The position numbers and the translations under genes are program-made. Below are positions 15,302 to 23,436 of a stretch of 64,000 bases of DNA, piece by piece. Origin of the DNA: Clostridia bacterium (GTDB taxonomy: Bacteria; Bacillota; Clostridia; Oscillospirales; UBA644); the NCBI GenBank assembly GCA_017934975.1, contig JAGBIM010000008.1:1-64000 (forward strand), given 5' to 3'. The notes below the pieces were generated by a model. That model was given only the letters and a program-made list of their open reading frames with translations. It searched no databases and was not told the origin of the DNA. Each line of letters opens with the position of its first letter. Position 1 is the first letter of the stretch.

Positions 15302-16069
15302 ATGAATTGCACAAAAAAATCGGCAGTCACAGAATTAAGCGCCTTTTACGCTTTGACCAAAAAAAAAGAAAAGCAGGAAATCGAAGGAAGAAATTTTTAC
15401 AGTTTGACTTATCGCTACCGCGGCAAAGTGATCGTTGAAGGAACGGGAGAGCCGAAGATCTCCGAAAAAGGGAGCGTCACCTTCGTGCCGAAGGGTCTCT
15501 GTTACAAAACCGAGGTCCCGGAAGAAGCCTACGCGGCGGTCATTCACTTTAAATTAGACAGAGACGTGCCCCCTCAGGACGTAGCGGTAATCCCCGTAAA
15601 CAATGAAAATATCCGCTTGTTATTCGAAAAAATCCTCCGCAACTTACAGTCGGACACCTCGGCAGACTTTCGCTGCATGGCCTGTTTTTACGAACTGCTT
15701 GCGATTCTCGAAGAACGCTCCGGGCAGGAGCAACAAAACCGTATCCCCGAAAAAATTCGCATAGCAAAAGAGTTTATGAAGCAAAATTATCAAAACCCCG
15801 CAATCAGCGTTGACGGAATTGCGTTTAAGTTCAAAGTAAGCCCGTCTTACCTGCGGCGGGAATTTTTCCGGGCATACAAAATCTCCCCTATCGCATACCT
15901 GAGGACGCTGCGGATCGAATCCGCGAAAAATATGCTGGAATCGGGAAATCTCTCCGTGACGGAAATTGCCGAACAATGCGGGTTTTCCGGCACGAGTTAT
16001 TTCATCCAGGTCTTTCACAAGGCCTTGGGAGAATCCCCGAATCAGTACCGAAAAAACATGATAGAATAA
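15302..16069 (+). CDS. AraC-family regulator
   Basis: This 255-residue protein has a cupin-like N-terminal ligand domain (about residues 15-150) and a C-terminal double helix-turn-helix (about 155-253) with SVDGIAFKFKVSPSYLRREF and the second helix VTEIAEQCGFSGTSYFIQVF. The ending, GESPNQYR, is the family signature. ATG 15302 follows AGGAGGGG. It is divergent from the tandem QueG-like genes and most likely controls them. The ligand is unknown. Confidence 0.92.
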   Translation: MNCTKKSAVTELSAFYALTKKKEKQEIEGRNFYSLTYRYRGKVIVEGTGEPKISEKGSVTFVPKGLCYKTEVPEEAYAAVIHFKLDRDVPPQDVAVIPVNNENIRLLFEKILRNLQSDTSADFRCMACFYELLAILEERSGQEQQNRIPEKIRIAKEFMKQNYQNPAISVDGIAFKFKVSPSYLRREFFRAYKISPIAYLRTLRIESAKNMLESGNLSVTEIAEQCGFSGTSYFIQVFHKALGESPNQYRKNMIE

Positions 16070-16089
16070 AAGGAACCCCGTCCGCACGC

Positions 16090-16125
16090 GCAGGGGCTCC
16101 GACTTTTCGTCGGAGCCCCTGCTTC
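16090..16125. terminator. Intrinsic terminator between the AraC gene and the convergent operon
   Basis: A perfect 14-pair stem GCAGGGGCTCCGAC / GTCGGAGCCCCTGC with loop TTTTC, followed by TTCTTATT on the plus strand. Confidence 0.85.
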
Positions 16126-16137
16126 TTATTGTTGAAA

Positions 16138-17112
16138 TTAACCCTTGAAATTCAGCTCTTCCAGCACGAACTTGAGGGAAGCAACAGCGTCGCAAACCGT
16201 GGCTTTTTCGATGGCCTCGCCCTTGGCGGCCTTGTCGCAGAAATAAACCAATTCGTTATAATATCCGCCCAGATCGGAGACGTTTCCGCCCTTGTAGCCG
16301 TCGCCCTTGACTTCTACCTTATCGATCTTGATCTCTTCCGCACCGGCGTCGGTGTAGCAGAGGAATTTGCCTTCGGCGTTTTCCACCACGGCCTTTTCAA
16401 AGACCACGCGGAAGGTTGCCTGGAAGGGATGGGATGCGGGAAGATCCCAGGTACCCTCTACGCCCACGACGAAACCGTCGTAATTCATGACGGTGTTGAC
16501 GTAGCCGTTGTTGGGCGTTTTGACGGAATAGTAATTCTTGGGTTCACCGAAGAGGGAAAGAACGTAGTCCACGTCGTGGATGTGCAGGTCCTGTCCCGCG
16601 CCGCCCGACTTGGAAAGATCCAGAAGCCAATCCTCCCAACCCCAAGTGGGAATGGGGCTGATGCGGCGGAAGTTGGCGTTGATAATCTTGCCGTACTTGC
16701 CGCTTTCCACGATCTTCTTCAGTTCCACGTATTCATCCCAGAAACGGATGACCTGCCCCACCTGAACCTGAGCACCGGTTTCTTTAGACTTGGCGATCAG
16801 CGCCTTGCCTTCTTCCAGAGTGAGGGTGACGGGTTTTTCCACGAACACGTATTTCACCTTATCCATGGCCAGCAGAGCGTGTTCTGCGTGCAGATAGGTG
16901 GGCAGGCAGATGTCGATCACGTCCACGTCGGCCTTTTCGATAAGTTCCTTGCCCGTGGTGTAGATGGCGGCGTTGGAGATTTTTGCCAATTCTTCCGCCT
17001 TTTCGGGGCGCAAATCGGCAACGGCAGTTACCTGAACCCCTTCGATGTTGTTATAGCAGTTGGCGTGCATGCTTCCCATGAAGCCGCAGCCGATCAATCC
17101 GACTTTCAGCAT
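16138..17112 (-). CDS. Gfo/Idh/MocA-family NAD(P)-dependent dehydrogenase
   Basis: This 324-residue protein has an N-terminal Rossmann fold (VGLIGCGFMGSMHA), the family motif VEKPVTLTLEEG with the catalytic Lys of EKP, and the substrate-side GGAGQDLHIHDVDYV with the conserved D-x-x-x-H-D pattern. Family members oxidise sugar or cyclitol hydroxyls. ATG 17112 is preceded by GGGGAG, and the preceding gene stops 3 bases earlier. It is last in a six-gene operon with a PIG-L deacetylase, NagB-like protein, PfkB kinase, class II aldolase and TIM-barrel isomerase. The combination with the isomerase, kinase and aldolase recalls the inositol (iol) pathway, but IolD, IolB and IolA are absent. Confidence 0.9.
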   Translation of the reverse strand: MLKVGLIGCGFMGSMHANCYNNIEGVQVTAVADLRPEKAEELAKISNAAIYTTGKELIEKADVDVIDICLPTYLHAEHALLAMDKVKYVFVEKPVTLTLEEGKALIAKSKETGAQVQVGQVIRFWDEYVELKKIVESGKYGKIINANFRRISPIPTWGWEDWLLDLSKSGGAGQDLHIHDVDYVLSLFGEPKNYYSVKTPNNGYVNTVMNYDGFVVGVEGTWDLPASHPFQATFRVVFEKAVVENAEGKFLCYTDAGAEEIKIDKVEVKGDGYKGGNVSDLGGYYNELVYFCDKAAKGEAIEKATVCDAVASLKFVLEELNFKG

Positions 17113-17114
17113 AA

Positions 17115-17954
17115 TTATTTTCTCCCCAAAATTCTGTCCATGGCGTTGGACGTATTGTAGATGATGGTTTCGGTGTAGTGATGATACGGAGGAATCATTT
17201 CTGCAGAGACCCAGCCGTCGTATCCGATGGCCTTGAAAGCCTCCATAACGGCGGGATAATTCACGTCCCCTGCCAGCAGATCCACGAATCCGTGCAAACC
17301 GCCTGCGGCCACGCGATAATCCTTGAAGTGAACCTTCTTGATGCGGTTGCCGAGAATCTTGATCCAATGCTCGGGGAACCCGTTGAACAGAACGTTGCCC
17401 ACGTCGAAGTAACTTCCCACGTAGGGGCTGTCGATCTTATCGATGAATTCCTTCATTTCGATGGGGGAAACGAGGAAACGGTTCCACACGTTTTCAATGC
17501 CGATGTTGACCTGCAGCTTTTCCGCTTCTTCCTTCAGCTCCAGGAAGGCTTCCAAGCTGCGATCGTAGGCGTCCTGATAGTCCACAACCTTCCCGGGCGC
17601 GGCAAATTCCGCGTTCACCGAGCCGGGAACCACCAGAATGGAATCGCATCCCAGAATCTTGGCGGCGTTCAGATGCTTGCGGACCAGATCCTTGGCAAAC
17701 TCCCGTTCCTTCTTGTCGTCGTCGGTGAGCCAATGATCCCAGTACACACCCCCGGCCACGCTGTAAAGCTCGATGCCGTTATTCTCCGCCGCTTTTTTGA
17801 CGGCCAGAAGATCCTTTTCGGTGCTGTTGACGCTGACCTCGCCCTCCTCGTGGAAGGCAACTTCAACGCCGTCAAAGCCTGCGTCCTTTGCCAGGGCAAA
17901 GTTCTTTTCCAGGCTCTGCGCGGGGAAAGACCAGATGCTGATACCTTTTTTCAT
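17115..17954 (-). CDS. Sugar phosphate isomerase/epimerase, AP-endonuclease-2 TIM barrel
   Basis: This 279-residue protein starts with a TIM-barrel strand (KGISIWSFP) and has the expected metal-ligand elements: A-F-H-E-E-G after strand 2, GIENVWN (metal-binding Glu), GSYFDVGN (Asp) and VHFKDYR (His). The family includes IolE/IolI-type and hexulose epimerases. The start follows AAAGGAG. It lies 22 bases after the aldolase gene and 3 bases before the dehydrogenase gene. The substrate is likely the intermediate handled by the dehydrogenase; this is inference. Confidence 0.9.
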   Translation of the reverse strand: MKKGISIWSFPAQSLEKNFALAKDAGFDGVEVAFHEEGEVSVNSTEKDLLAVKKAAENNGIELYSVAGGVYWDHWLTDDDKKEREFAKDLVRKHLNAAKILGCDSILVVPGSVNAEFAAPGKVVDYQDAYDRSLEAFLELKEEAEKLQVNIGIENVWNRFLVSPIEMKEFIDKIDSPYVGSYFDVGNVLFNGFPEHWIKILGNRIKKVHFKDYRVAAGGLHGFVDLLAGDVNYPAVMEAFKAIGYDGWVSAEMIPPYHHYTETIIYNTSNAMDRILGRK

Positions 17955-17975
17955 ACCCGTAACGCTCCTTTCGGA

Positions 17976-18836
17976 TTATGCAAGATTGGCAAAGACGGCG
18001 ATGGCTTTTTTCACGTCTTCCTTCATCGCCTTCATGGCCGCGAACTCCACGTCGTGGAGATATTTACTGTTGCCCGATTCGATTTCGGTCTTGGCCGCTT
18101 CGTAGCCGGCCTTGGACATATAAGAATAATAGTTGACCTTACGGATGCCGTTGGCGATGGATTTCTTGAATCCTTCTGCGGATACGCCGCTGCCCCCGTG
18201 CATAACCAAAGGCAGGCCCGTTGCTTCCGCCACGTTCTTGATCACGTCAAAGTCCAGCTTGGGCTGGGCGTTGTAGAAGCCGTGGGCGGTACCGAAGGCG
18301 ATGGCAAGAGCGTCCACACCCGTTTCCTTGCAGAAGGCCTTTGCCTCTTCGGGATCGGTATAGAAATCTTCCGCCTTCAGGGCAGGCCCTTCTTCCTTGC
18401 TGCCCGCTTCTCCCGTCACAAGACGGCCCAACTCCGCTTCCACGCTCACGTTCATGGCGTGGGCCATTTCCACCACCTGCTTGGTCATAGCCAGGTTTTC
18501 TTCGTAAGGAAGGGCGGAAGCGTCGATCATGACGGAGGTAAAGCCGATGCGCAGAGCGCGGTAGATCATTTCCATGGTCACCCCATGGTCCAGATGGACG
18601 CAGACGGGAACCTTGGCGTTCTTCGCGGCGGCGATGAGAGCGGGACCCACGAGGGAAATATCGTTATATACGTTATGCACTTCCGCGTGGGCGAGAATGA
18701 CGGGCTGATTCAGCTCCTCGGCGGCGGCGATGATGGCCTGAATGGTATCAAAGCCCGTGCCGTTGAACATCCCCACAGCCACGTTGTTTTTCTTTGCGAT
18801 TTCCAGAATTTCTTTCAAATTTACCAGCATATTCAA
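17976..18836 (-). CDS. Class II fructose/tagatose-bisphosphate-type aldolase
   Basis: This 286-residue zinc aldolase shows VCVHLDHG (catalytic Asp and Zn His), SVMIDASALPYEEN, the VEAELG metal-site Glu, G-T-A-H-G-F-Y and HGGSGV for the phosphate group. It is of FbaA/GatY/IolJ length. In this operon it would split a phosphorylated keto-sugar or deoxy-keto-acid made by the PfkB kinase into two three-carbon units. It starts 1 base after the kinase stop. An upstream ATG (M-N-M-L) lies two codons before the alternative M-L-V. Confidence 0.92.
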   Translation of the reverse strand: MNMLVNLKEILEIAKKNNVAVGMFNGTGFDTIQAIIAAAEELNQPVILAHAEVHNVYNDISLVGPALIAAAKNAKVPVCVHLDHGVTMEMIYRALRIGFTSVMIDASALPYEENLAMTKQVVEMAHAMNVSVEAELGRLVTGEAGSKEEGPALKAEDFYTDPEEAKAFCKETGVDALAIAFGTAHGFYNAQPKLDFDVIKNVAEATGLPLVMHGGSGVSAEGFKKSIANGIRKVNYYSYMSKAGYEAAKTEIESGNSKYLHDVEFAAMKAMKEDVKKAIAVFANLA

Positions 18837-19799
18837 TTACCTACCAAATCTTCTGATATTTTCCAAAATAACCGATTCTTCTTCGATTCCGCTCGTAGCA
18901 TCGGCTTCCCGCAGGGAAGCCACGGCGGCCGCTTCCGCAAGCTCCAGAATCTCCCGGGGAGAGGCGTTGCGCTCAATGGCAATCAAAGCCCCCGAGCAGA
19001 AAGCGTCTCCCGCGCCGGTCTTTCCCTTCACGTATCCCTTCGGCAGGGCCACGGAAGGAAGGAGGGTGAGGGAATCCCGCGTTTTGCAGAGACCGAGAGA
19101 GGGCTGATGAATAATCACCCGTTCCCGAACTCCCATTTCCAACAGCTTTTCCGCAATGGCGGGCAGGTTTTCGTCCGTCGGCTCCATGCCGCAGATCTTC
19201 CCCGCTTCGGTCTCATTGATGATGAGATTGTCCACGTAGGGAAGGCAGGGGATCACCAAAGAATAGCGGTCGCTGTTTTCGCTGACCAGATCGATGGAGG
19301 TGGTAATGCCCCGTGCCTTGGCCTGCTTGAGAATCTCAAGGCCGTCTCCCCCGTCCACTTTATCCAGCAGAAGGAAGTAGCCCAGATGGAGCATTTTGCA
19401 AGGAAGGTTATCCCAATCCATATCCGCCGCACCGAAGGTGGCACAACAGCCGGGATAGGAGAAGAAGGTTCGCTGACCGCCCGCAATGCTCATCACGGCG
19501 GTAAAGCTGGTCTGCTCGTCGGGAGAAATTTTTACCCCCGAAACGTCCAGACCCGCATCCTCCATGGTGCGGAGCGCGAACGCTCCCGTATCATCCTGTC
19601 CCACCTTGCCCACCGCGTAGACGGGCAGGTGAGGGGCGATCTTTTTCAAGCCGATGCCGTTGTTGGGAACCAGTCCTCCGCAGGAGTGGGAGACCGAGCG
19701 GATCTGCGTCAGCTCTCCCACGTGGGGGTAGGCGGAAATTTCGTAGATGTGATCCACCAAAAGGGTTCCGACCACGGCGATTCCTTCACGTTTGTTCAT
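18837..19799 (-). CDS. PfkB-family sugar kinase
   Basis: This 320-residue kinase has the N-terminal IAVVGTLLVDHIYEI, a G-G-L-V-P-N-N-G element in place of the usual GG-x-x-N, and the C-terminal GKTGAGDAFCSGAL with the catalytic Asp of GAGD. It would phosphorylate a sugar using ATP. ATG 19799 starts 2 bases after the stop of the NagB-like gene. Its ribosome binding site is weak, so translation is probably coupled. An in-frame start 21 codons earlier would overlap the upstream gene and is unlikely. Confidence 0.9.
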   Translation of the reverse strand: MNKREGIAVVGTLLVDHIYEISAYPHVGELTQIRSVSHSCGGLVPNNGIGLKKIAPHLPVYAVGKVGQDDTGAFALRTMEDAGLDVSGVKISPDEQTSFTAVMSIAGGQRTFFSYPGCCATFGAADMDWDNLPCKMLHLGYFLLLDKVDGGDGLEILKQAKARGITTSIDLVSENSDRYSLVIPCLPYVDNLIINETEAGKICGMEPTDENLPAIAEKLLEMGVRERVIIHQPSLGLCKTRDSLTLLPSVALPKGYVKGKTGAGDAFCSGALIAIERNASPREILELAEAAAVASLREADATSGIEEESVILENIRRFGR

Positions 19800-19800
19800 A

Positions 19801-20748
19801 TCAGTTGCATTCTGCCACCAGGGGACCGGCCAGCTCGTCCAGGAAGAAGAGGCGTCCCGCAAGGGTGGGAATATAGGTAGAAGTGATCCAGGGCGTGGTT
19901 TCGTGACGGAGGGTCATCCACAGAGACATTCCCTGCCACTGCATGCCGCGGCCCAGAGTTCCGTCCGCACCGCCGATGGCGTAATCCGCCTGCAGGAACA
20001 GGCCGGGGCCGATGGTGTTGGCACGGCAGGGAACGAGGGTGGTACGGGACTTAAAGCTGGTCAGAGCGTTCTGTTCCACGGTGAGGGGATGGATCTTGGC
20101 ACCGAGGCGATAGGGAGCCTTTTCCCATTCGGCGGCGGTGGCGTAATCGGCGGCAAAGGTGGGTTCCCAGAAGGCGATGTGGCACATTCTGCCAATGCCG
20201 TATACCAGAACCAGCTTTGCACCCTCTGCCTTCAGAGCGGCGATCTTGCCGGGATAGGTGGGCAGATTTTCCTTGGTGGCAAAGTTCCGCTGATTTTCGG
20301 GAACGGTCAGCGCACCCAGGGGATTGAACAAAGCGTTTTCCATGGCGTATTTGAAGGAGCCGGAATCTTCGGGAGACAGGGTATTTCCGTCGCCGTCCGC
20401 CCATTCGTCCATGTTGAAGGTGTAAACGTGATCGCAGGCAATCTTCCATTCGGTGAGGAAGTAAACCACCCATTTGTACATACCCATGGGACCTACGGGC
20501 AGGATCATTGCCAGCTTTTCGCCCCGTTCCTTGGCCAGCTTGATCTGCATGGCGATCTCGTGCCCCATATAGGTTTCAAATTCCCCCAGGGTTTTGCAGG
20601 GAATGGGATTGAAGTTGGGATTCCAATGAGCCTGACGGTCGGTAATGGTGGCGGGATCGCCGATGCAGGCGTCGATCTTGGCAAAATCCCATCCTTCGGG
20701 GTAAAATCCTTCCAGGGCAGAGCCCTTCACGGTATCGTTAAAGTTCAT
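19801..20748 (-). CDS. Divergent glucosamine-6-phosphate deaminase (NagB)-like protein
   Basis: At 315 residues it is longer than the usual NagB (about 240-270) because of N-terminal and internal extensions. The [11 protein letters not shown] element aligns with NagB FNMDEY, keeping the general-base Asp. The active-site motif reads [13 protein letters not shown] where NagB has GVGxDGHIAFNEP: the His and Glu are kept but the Asp two residues before the His is Met, the Gly is Cys and the Asn is Trp. This suggests isomerase/deaminase chemistry on a different substrate, or altered catalysis. It follows the PIG-L gene by 33 bases. GGAG precedes the ATG. Confidence 0.82.
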   Translation of the reverse strand: MNFNDTVKGSALEGFYPEGWDFAKIDACIGDPATITDRQAHWNPNFNPIPCKTLGEFETYMGHEIAMQIKLAKERGEKLAMILPVGPMGMYKWVVYFLTEWKIACDHVYTFNMDEWADGDGNTLSPEDSGSFKYAMENALFNPLGALTVPENQRNFATKENLPTYPGKIAALKAEGAKLVLVYGIGRMCHIAFWEPTFAADYATAAEWEKAPYRLGAKIHPLTVEQNALTSFKSRTTLVPCRANTIGPGLFLQADYAIGGADGTLGRGMQWQGMSLWMTLRHETTPWITSTYIPTLAGRLFFLDELAGPLVAECN

Positions 20749-20781
20749 GATAATTCTCCTTTATGTAAATTCAGTTGTTCT

Positions 20782-21492
20782 TCAGGGAAGATAGCGTTTG
20801 GTGGTGCCCTTCAGATAGACCTGGCACTGACGGAAGCCTTCCGCGTAGTCGGCGCCGCACTGATAACCGCGGTAGCGGCTGCAGGTCTTGACCATGTCGG
20901 GGAAGTCGATGCCGTCGTGATCCCGCATCCAGACGATCTGGGATTCGTGACATTCCAGCATTTCCAGCTTCTTGTCGATGCAGGAAGAAACGTCCACGAA
21001 TTCCGTGGGGTTGAAGTTGACCCCTGCCAGCGTGTCCATGTAATAAACGGGAACCATCTTGGCGTGACCGCTGACACCGGAAACGTAGTTGGGCAAGGTT
21101 GCGGTAAAGCAGGCGTCGAAGACGAGACGGGAGGTGGCGGTGTGGTCGGGCATATAATCGTCGGGATTATGGGTGATGATGAAATCGGGATTCACCCGTT
21201 TGATCACGTCCACAACCTTGTCGCGGGCCTCTTTGTTGTTGTCGTAGATGTGCAGATCGTGGAATCCGCCCCAGATCACCTCGTCAAAGCCGCCCAAAGC
21301 GCCTGCGCGCTTGGCTTCGCCCTGACGCATGACCGAAAGCTCCTCCCGGGGAATGATCACGTGGCCGTGGTCTCCGTCGCTCAGATGACAGACCACCACC
21401 CGATCGCCCCGTTCTTTACACTTGAGAAGGGTCCCCGCACAAGCGATCTCAACGTCGTCGGGATGTGCGGAAATGGCAAGAACCGTGTACAT
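20782..21492 (-). CDS. PIG-L-family zinc de-N-acetylase
   Basis: This 236-residue protein has the PIG-L metal motif AHPDD near the N-terminus (ISAHPDDVEIACAGTLL) and the later P-D-H-T-A His of ITHNPDDYMPDHTATSRL. The family removes acetyl groups from N-acetylglucosaminyl compounds, for example in archaeal chitobiose breakdown and in mycothiol or bacillithiol synthesis. It is the first gene of the operon, with AGGAGG before its ATG and its own promoter. There is no signal peptide, so the substrate is cytoplasmic. It presumably generates the free amino group that the NagB-like protein then removes. Confidence 0.92.
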   Translation of the reverse strand: MYTVLAISAHPDDVEIACAGTLLKCKERGDRVVVCHLSDGDHGHVIIPREELSVMRQGEAKRAGALGGFDEVIWGGFHDLHIYDNNKEARDKVVDVIKRVNPDFIITHNPDDYMPDHTATSRLVFDACFTATLPNYVSGVSGHAKMVPVYYMDTLAGVNFNPTEFVDVSSCIDKKLEMLECHESQIVWMRDHDGIDFPDMVKTCSRYRGYQCGADYAEGFRQCQVYLKGTTKRYLP

Positions 21493-21547
21493 AACGTATA
21501 CCTCCTGATATGAAATTCTCCGAAGAGAACCTTTTTACTATGATACC

Positions 21548-21576
21548 ATTATAGCATACTTTTTTTTATAAATCAA
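21548..21576 (-). promoter_or_regulatory. Sigma-A promoter for the PIG-L operon
   Basis: On the reverse strand TTGATT (21576-21571), a 17-base spacer and TATAAT (21553-21548). The 292-base divergent gap to 21785 holds this promoter and the one at 21723; I see no clear operator. Confidence 0.75.
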
Positions 21577-21722
21577 TACGAAAACAGATAAACCGTTTAT
21601 AATTTCGGACAAAAATCAAAAACGAAACGAAAAAGTGGTTTCAAAAGACACGGTTCCTTTGCCGTTTTTATGCAACTTTCAAGGGAAAAACGAAAATTTT
21701 TGCGTTTTTTTCGGGAAAGAGG

Positions 21723-21751
21723 TTGACAGATACGGCAGGAAGTGGTATGAT
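21723..21751 (+). promoter_or_regulatory. Sigma-A promoter for the aryl-acid operon
   Basis: TTGACA (21723-21728), a 17-base spacer and TATGAT (21746-21751). Confidence 0.75.
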
Positions 21752-21784
21752 ATAGGGTATATCATTATATAGAGGGTATCAAAC

Positions 21785-23419
21785 ATGACCATCGTACATC
21801 TTCTGGAACGCAACGCCGCAGAGTTTGCCAACGATACGGCGCTGGTGGAAATCAATCCCGAACAACCCGAAACGCGGAAGCTCACCTGGCACGAATACGA
21901 GCTGGTGGAGCCCGCAAAATCCCGCCACTACCGTCGGGAGATCACCTGGGCAGTGTTCAACGAAAAGGCCAACCGCCTTGCCAATATGCTGAAGCAAAAC
22001 AACATCGGAAAAGGGAAAAAGGTTGCCATCCTTCTGATGAACTGCATCGACTGGCTTCCCATCTATTTCGGGATTCTGAAAACGGGCGCTCTGGCCGTTC
22101 CCCTCAATTTCCGTTATTCCGCCGACGAGATCGACTACTGCGTCAATCTGGCCGAAGCGGACGTTCTGATTTTCGGCACGGAATTCATCGGCCGCGTGGA
22201 AGCGGTGGCGGAAAAGTTGTCCAAAACCTGCACCCTGATCTATTTCGGCGCAGGCTGCCCCGCCTTTGCAGACGATTTCAACGATCTGATCTCCGAATGC
22301 TCCGGCACCTTCCCCCCCTGCTCTTTGGAGGAATCCGACGATGCCGCCATTTATTTCTCTTCGGGCACCACGGGCTTTCCCAAAGCCATTTTACATAATC
22401 ACGAAAGTCTGATCCATTCCTGCCGCGTGGAACAGAATCACCACGGGCAGACCAAGGAGGACTGCTTCCTCTGCATCCCGCCTCTTTATCATACGGGGGC
22501 CAAAATGCATTGGTTCGGAAGCCTTCTGACCGGCTCCAAGGCCGTCATCCTCAAGGGCACCCGCGCCCGCACCATTCTGGAAGCGGCTCATCGGGAAAAA
22601 TGCACCATCGTCTGGCTTCTGGTTCCCTGGGCGCAGGATATTCTCAACGCCCTGGATCGGGGAGAGATCGACCTGAAGGAATTCGAGCTGTCCCAATGGC
22701 GGCTGATGCACATCGGTGCTCAACCCGTTCCCCAGTCCCTCATCCGCCGCTGGCTGGAATATTTCCCCGACCAACAATACGATACCAACTACGGTCTTTC
22801 CGAGTCCATCGGCCCCGGCGCCGTTCACCTGGGCATCGAAAACGTCCGCAAGGTGGGTGCCATCGGAATTCCCGGCTACGGCTGGGAGGTGAAGATCGTG
22901 GATCCCGAGGGCAATCCCGTGGAGCAGGGCTCCGTGGGTGAGCTTTGTCTGAAGGGCCCCGGCGTCATGACCTGCTATTATCGGGACGAAAAGGCCACCG
23001 CGGAAACCCTGAAGGACGGCTGGCTCTATTCGGGGGATATGGCCATGCAGGATGAAGAAGGTTTTATTTATCTCGTAGACCGCAAAAAGGACGTGATCAT
23101 CACCGGGGGAGAAAACCTCTACCCCGTCCAGATCGAAAACTTCCTTGCGGCCCACAACAAGATCAAGGACGTGGCGGTCATCGGTCTTCCCGACGCCCGT
23201 TTGGGTGAAATCGCCGCCGCCATTATCGAACTCAAACCCGACGTGACCTGCACGGAAGAGGAAATCAACGAATTCTGCCTCTCCCTGCCCCGCTATAAGC
23301 GTCCGCGGAAAATCATTTTCGCCGACGTTCCCCGCAATCCCACGGGTAAAATCGAAAAGCCCCGCCTGCGTAAGATGTACGGAGCGGAAGGCCTGGTCGA
23401 TTCCCAAAACAAATCCTAA
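21785..23419 (+). CDS. AMP-dependent acyl-CoA synthetase/ligase
   Basis: This 544-residue adenylate-forming enzyme has the P-loop-like YFSSGTTGFPKAILHNH, the NYGLSES motif, G-W-L-Y-S-G-D-M and the hinge RKKDVIITGGENLYP, plus the C-terminal catalytic Lys in NPTGKIEKP. It activates a carboxylic acid to its CoA ester via an acyl-AMP. It is first in an operon with IorA, IorB, a PaaK-like ligase and an ACT protein, so the likely substrate is an aryl or branched acid derived from amino acids. AGAGGG precedes the ATG. Confidence 0.92.
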   Translation: MTIVHLLERNAAEFANDTALVEINPEQPETRKLTWHEYELVEPAKSRHYRREITWAVFNEKANRLANMLKQNNIGKGKKVAILLMNCIDWLPIYFGILKTGALAVPLNFRYSADEIDYCVNLAEADVLIFGTEFIGRVEAVAEKLSKTCTLIYFGAGCPAFADDFNDLISECSGTFPPCSLEESDDAAIYFSSGTTGFPKAILHNHESLIHSCRVEQNHHGQTKEDCFLCIPPLYHTGAKMHWFGSLLTGSKAVILKGTRARTILEAAHREKCTIVWLLVPWAQDILNALDRGEIDLKEFELSQWRLMHIGAQPVPQSLIRRWLEYFPDQQYDTNYGLSESIGPGAVHLGIENVRKVGAIGIPGYGWEVKIVDPEGNPVEQGSVGELCLKGPGVMTCYYRDEKATAETLKDGWLYSGDMAMQDEEGFIYLVDRKKDVIITGGENLYPVQIENFLAAHNKIKDVAVIGLPDARLGEIAAAIIELKPDVTCTEEEINEFCLSLPRYKRPRKIIFADVPRNPTGKIEKPRLRKMYGAEGLVDSQNKS

Positions 23420-23436
23420 GGAAAGGACCGAAAACC

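Noticed and set aside
17178..19880. A long plus-strand frame of about 900 codons opposite the six-gene operon
   Set aside because: It spans several clearly coding genes on the other strand and its peptide lacks any motif.
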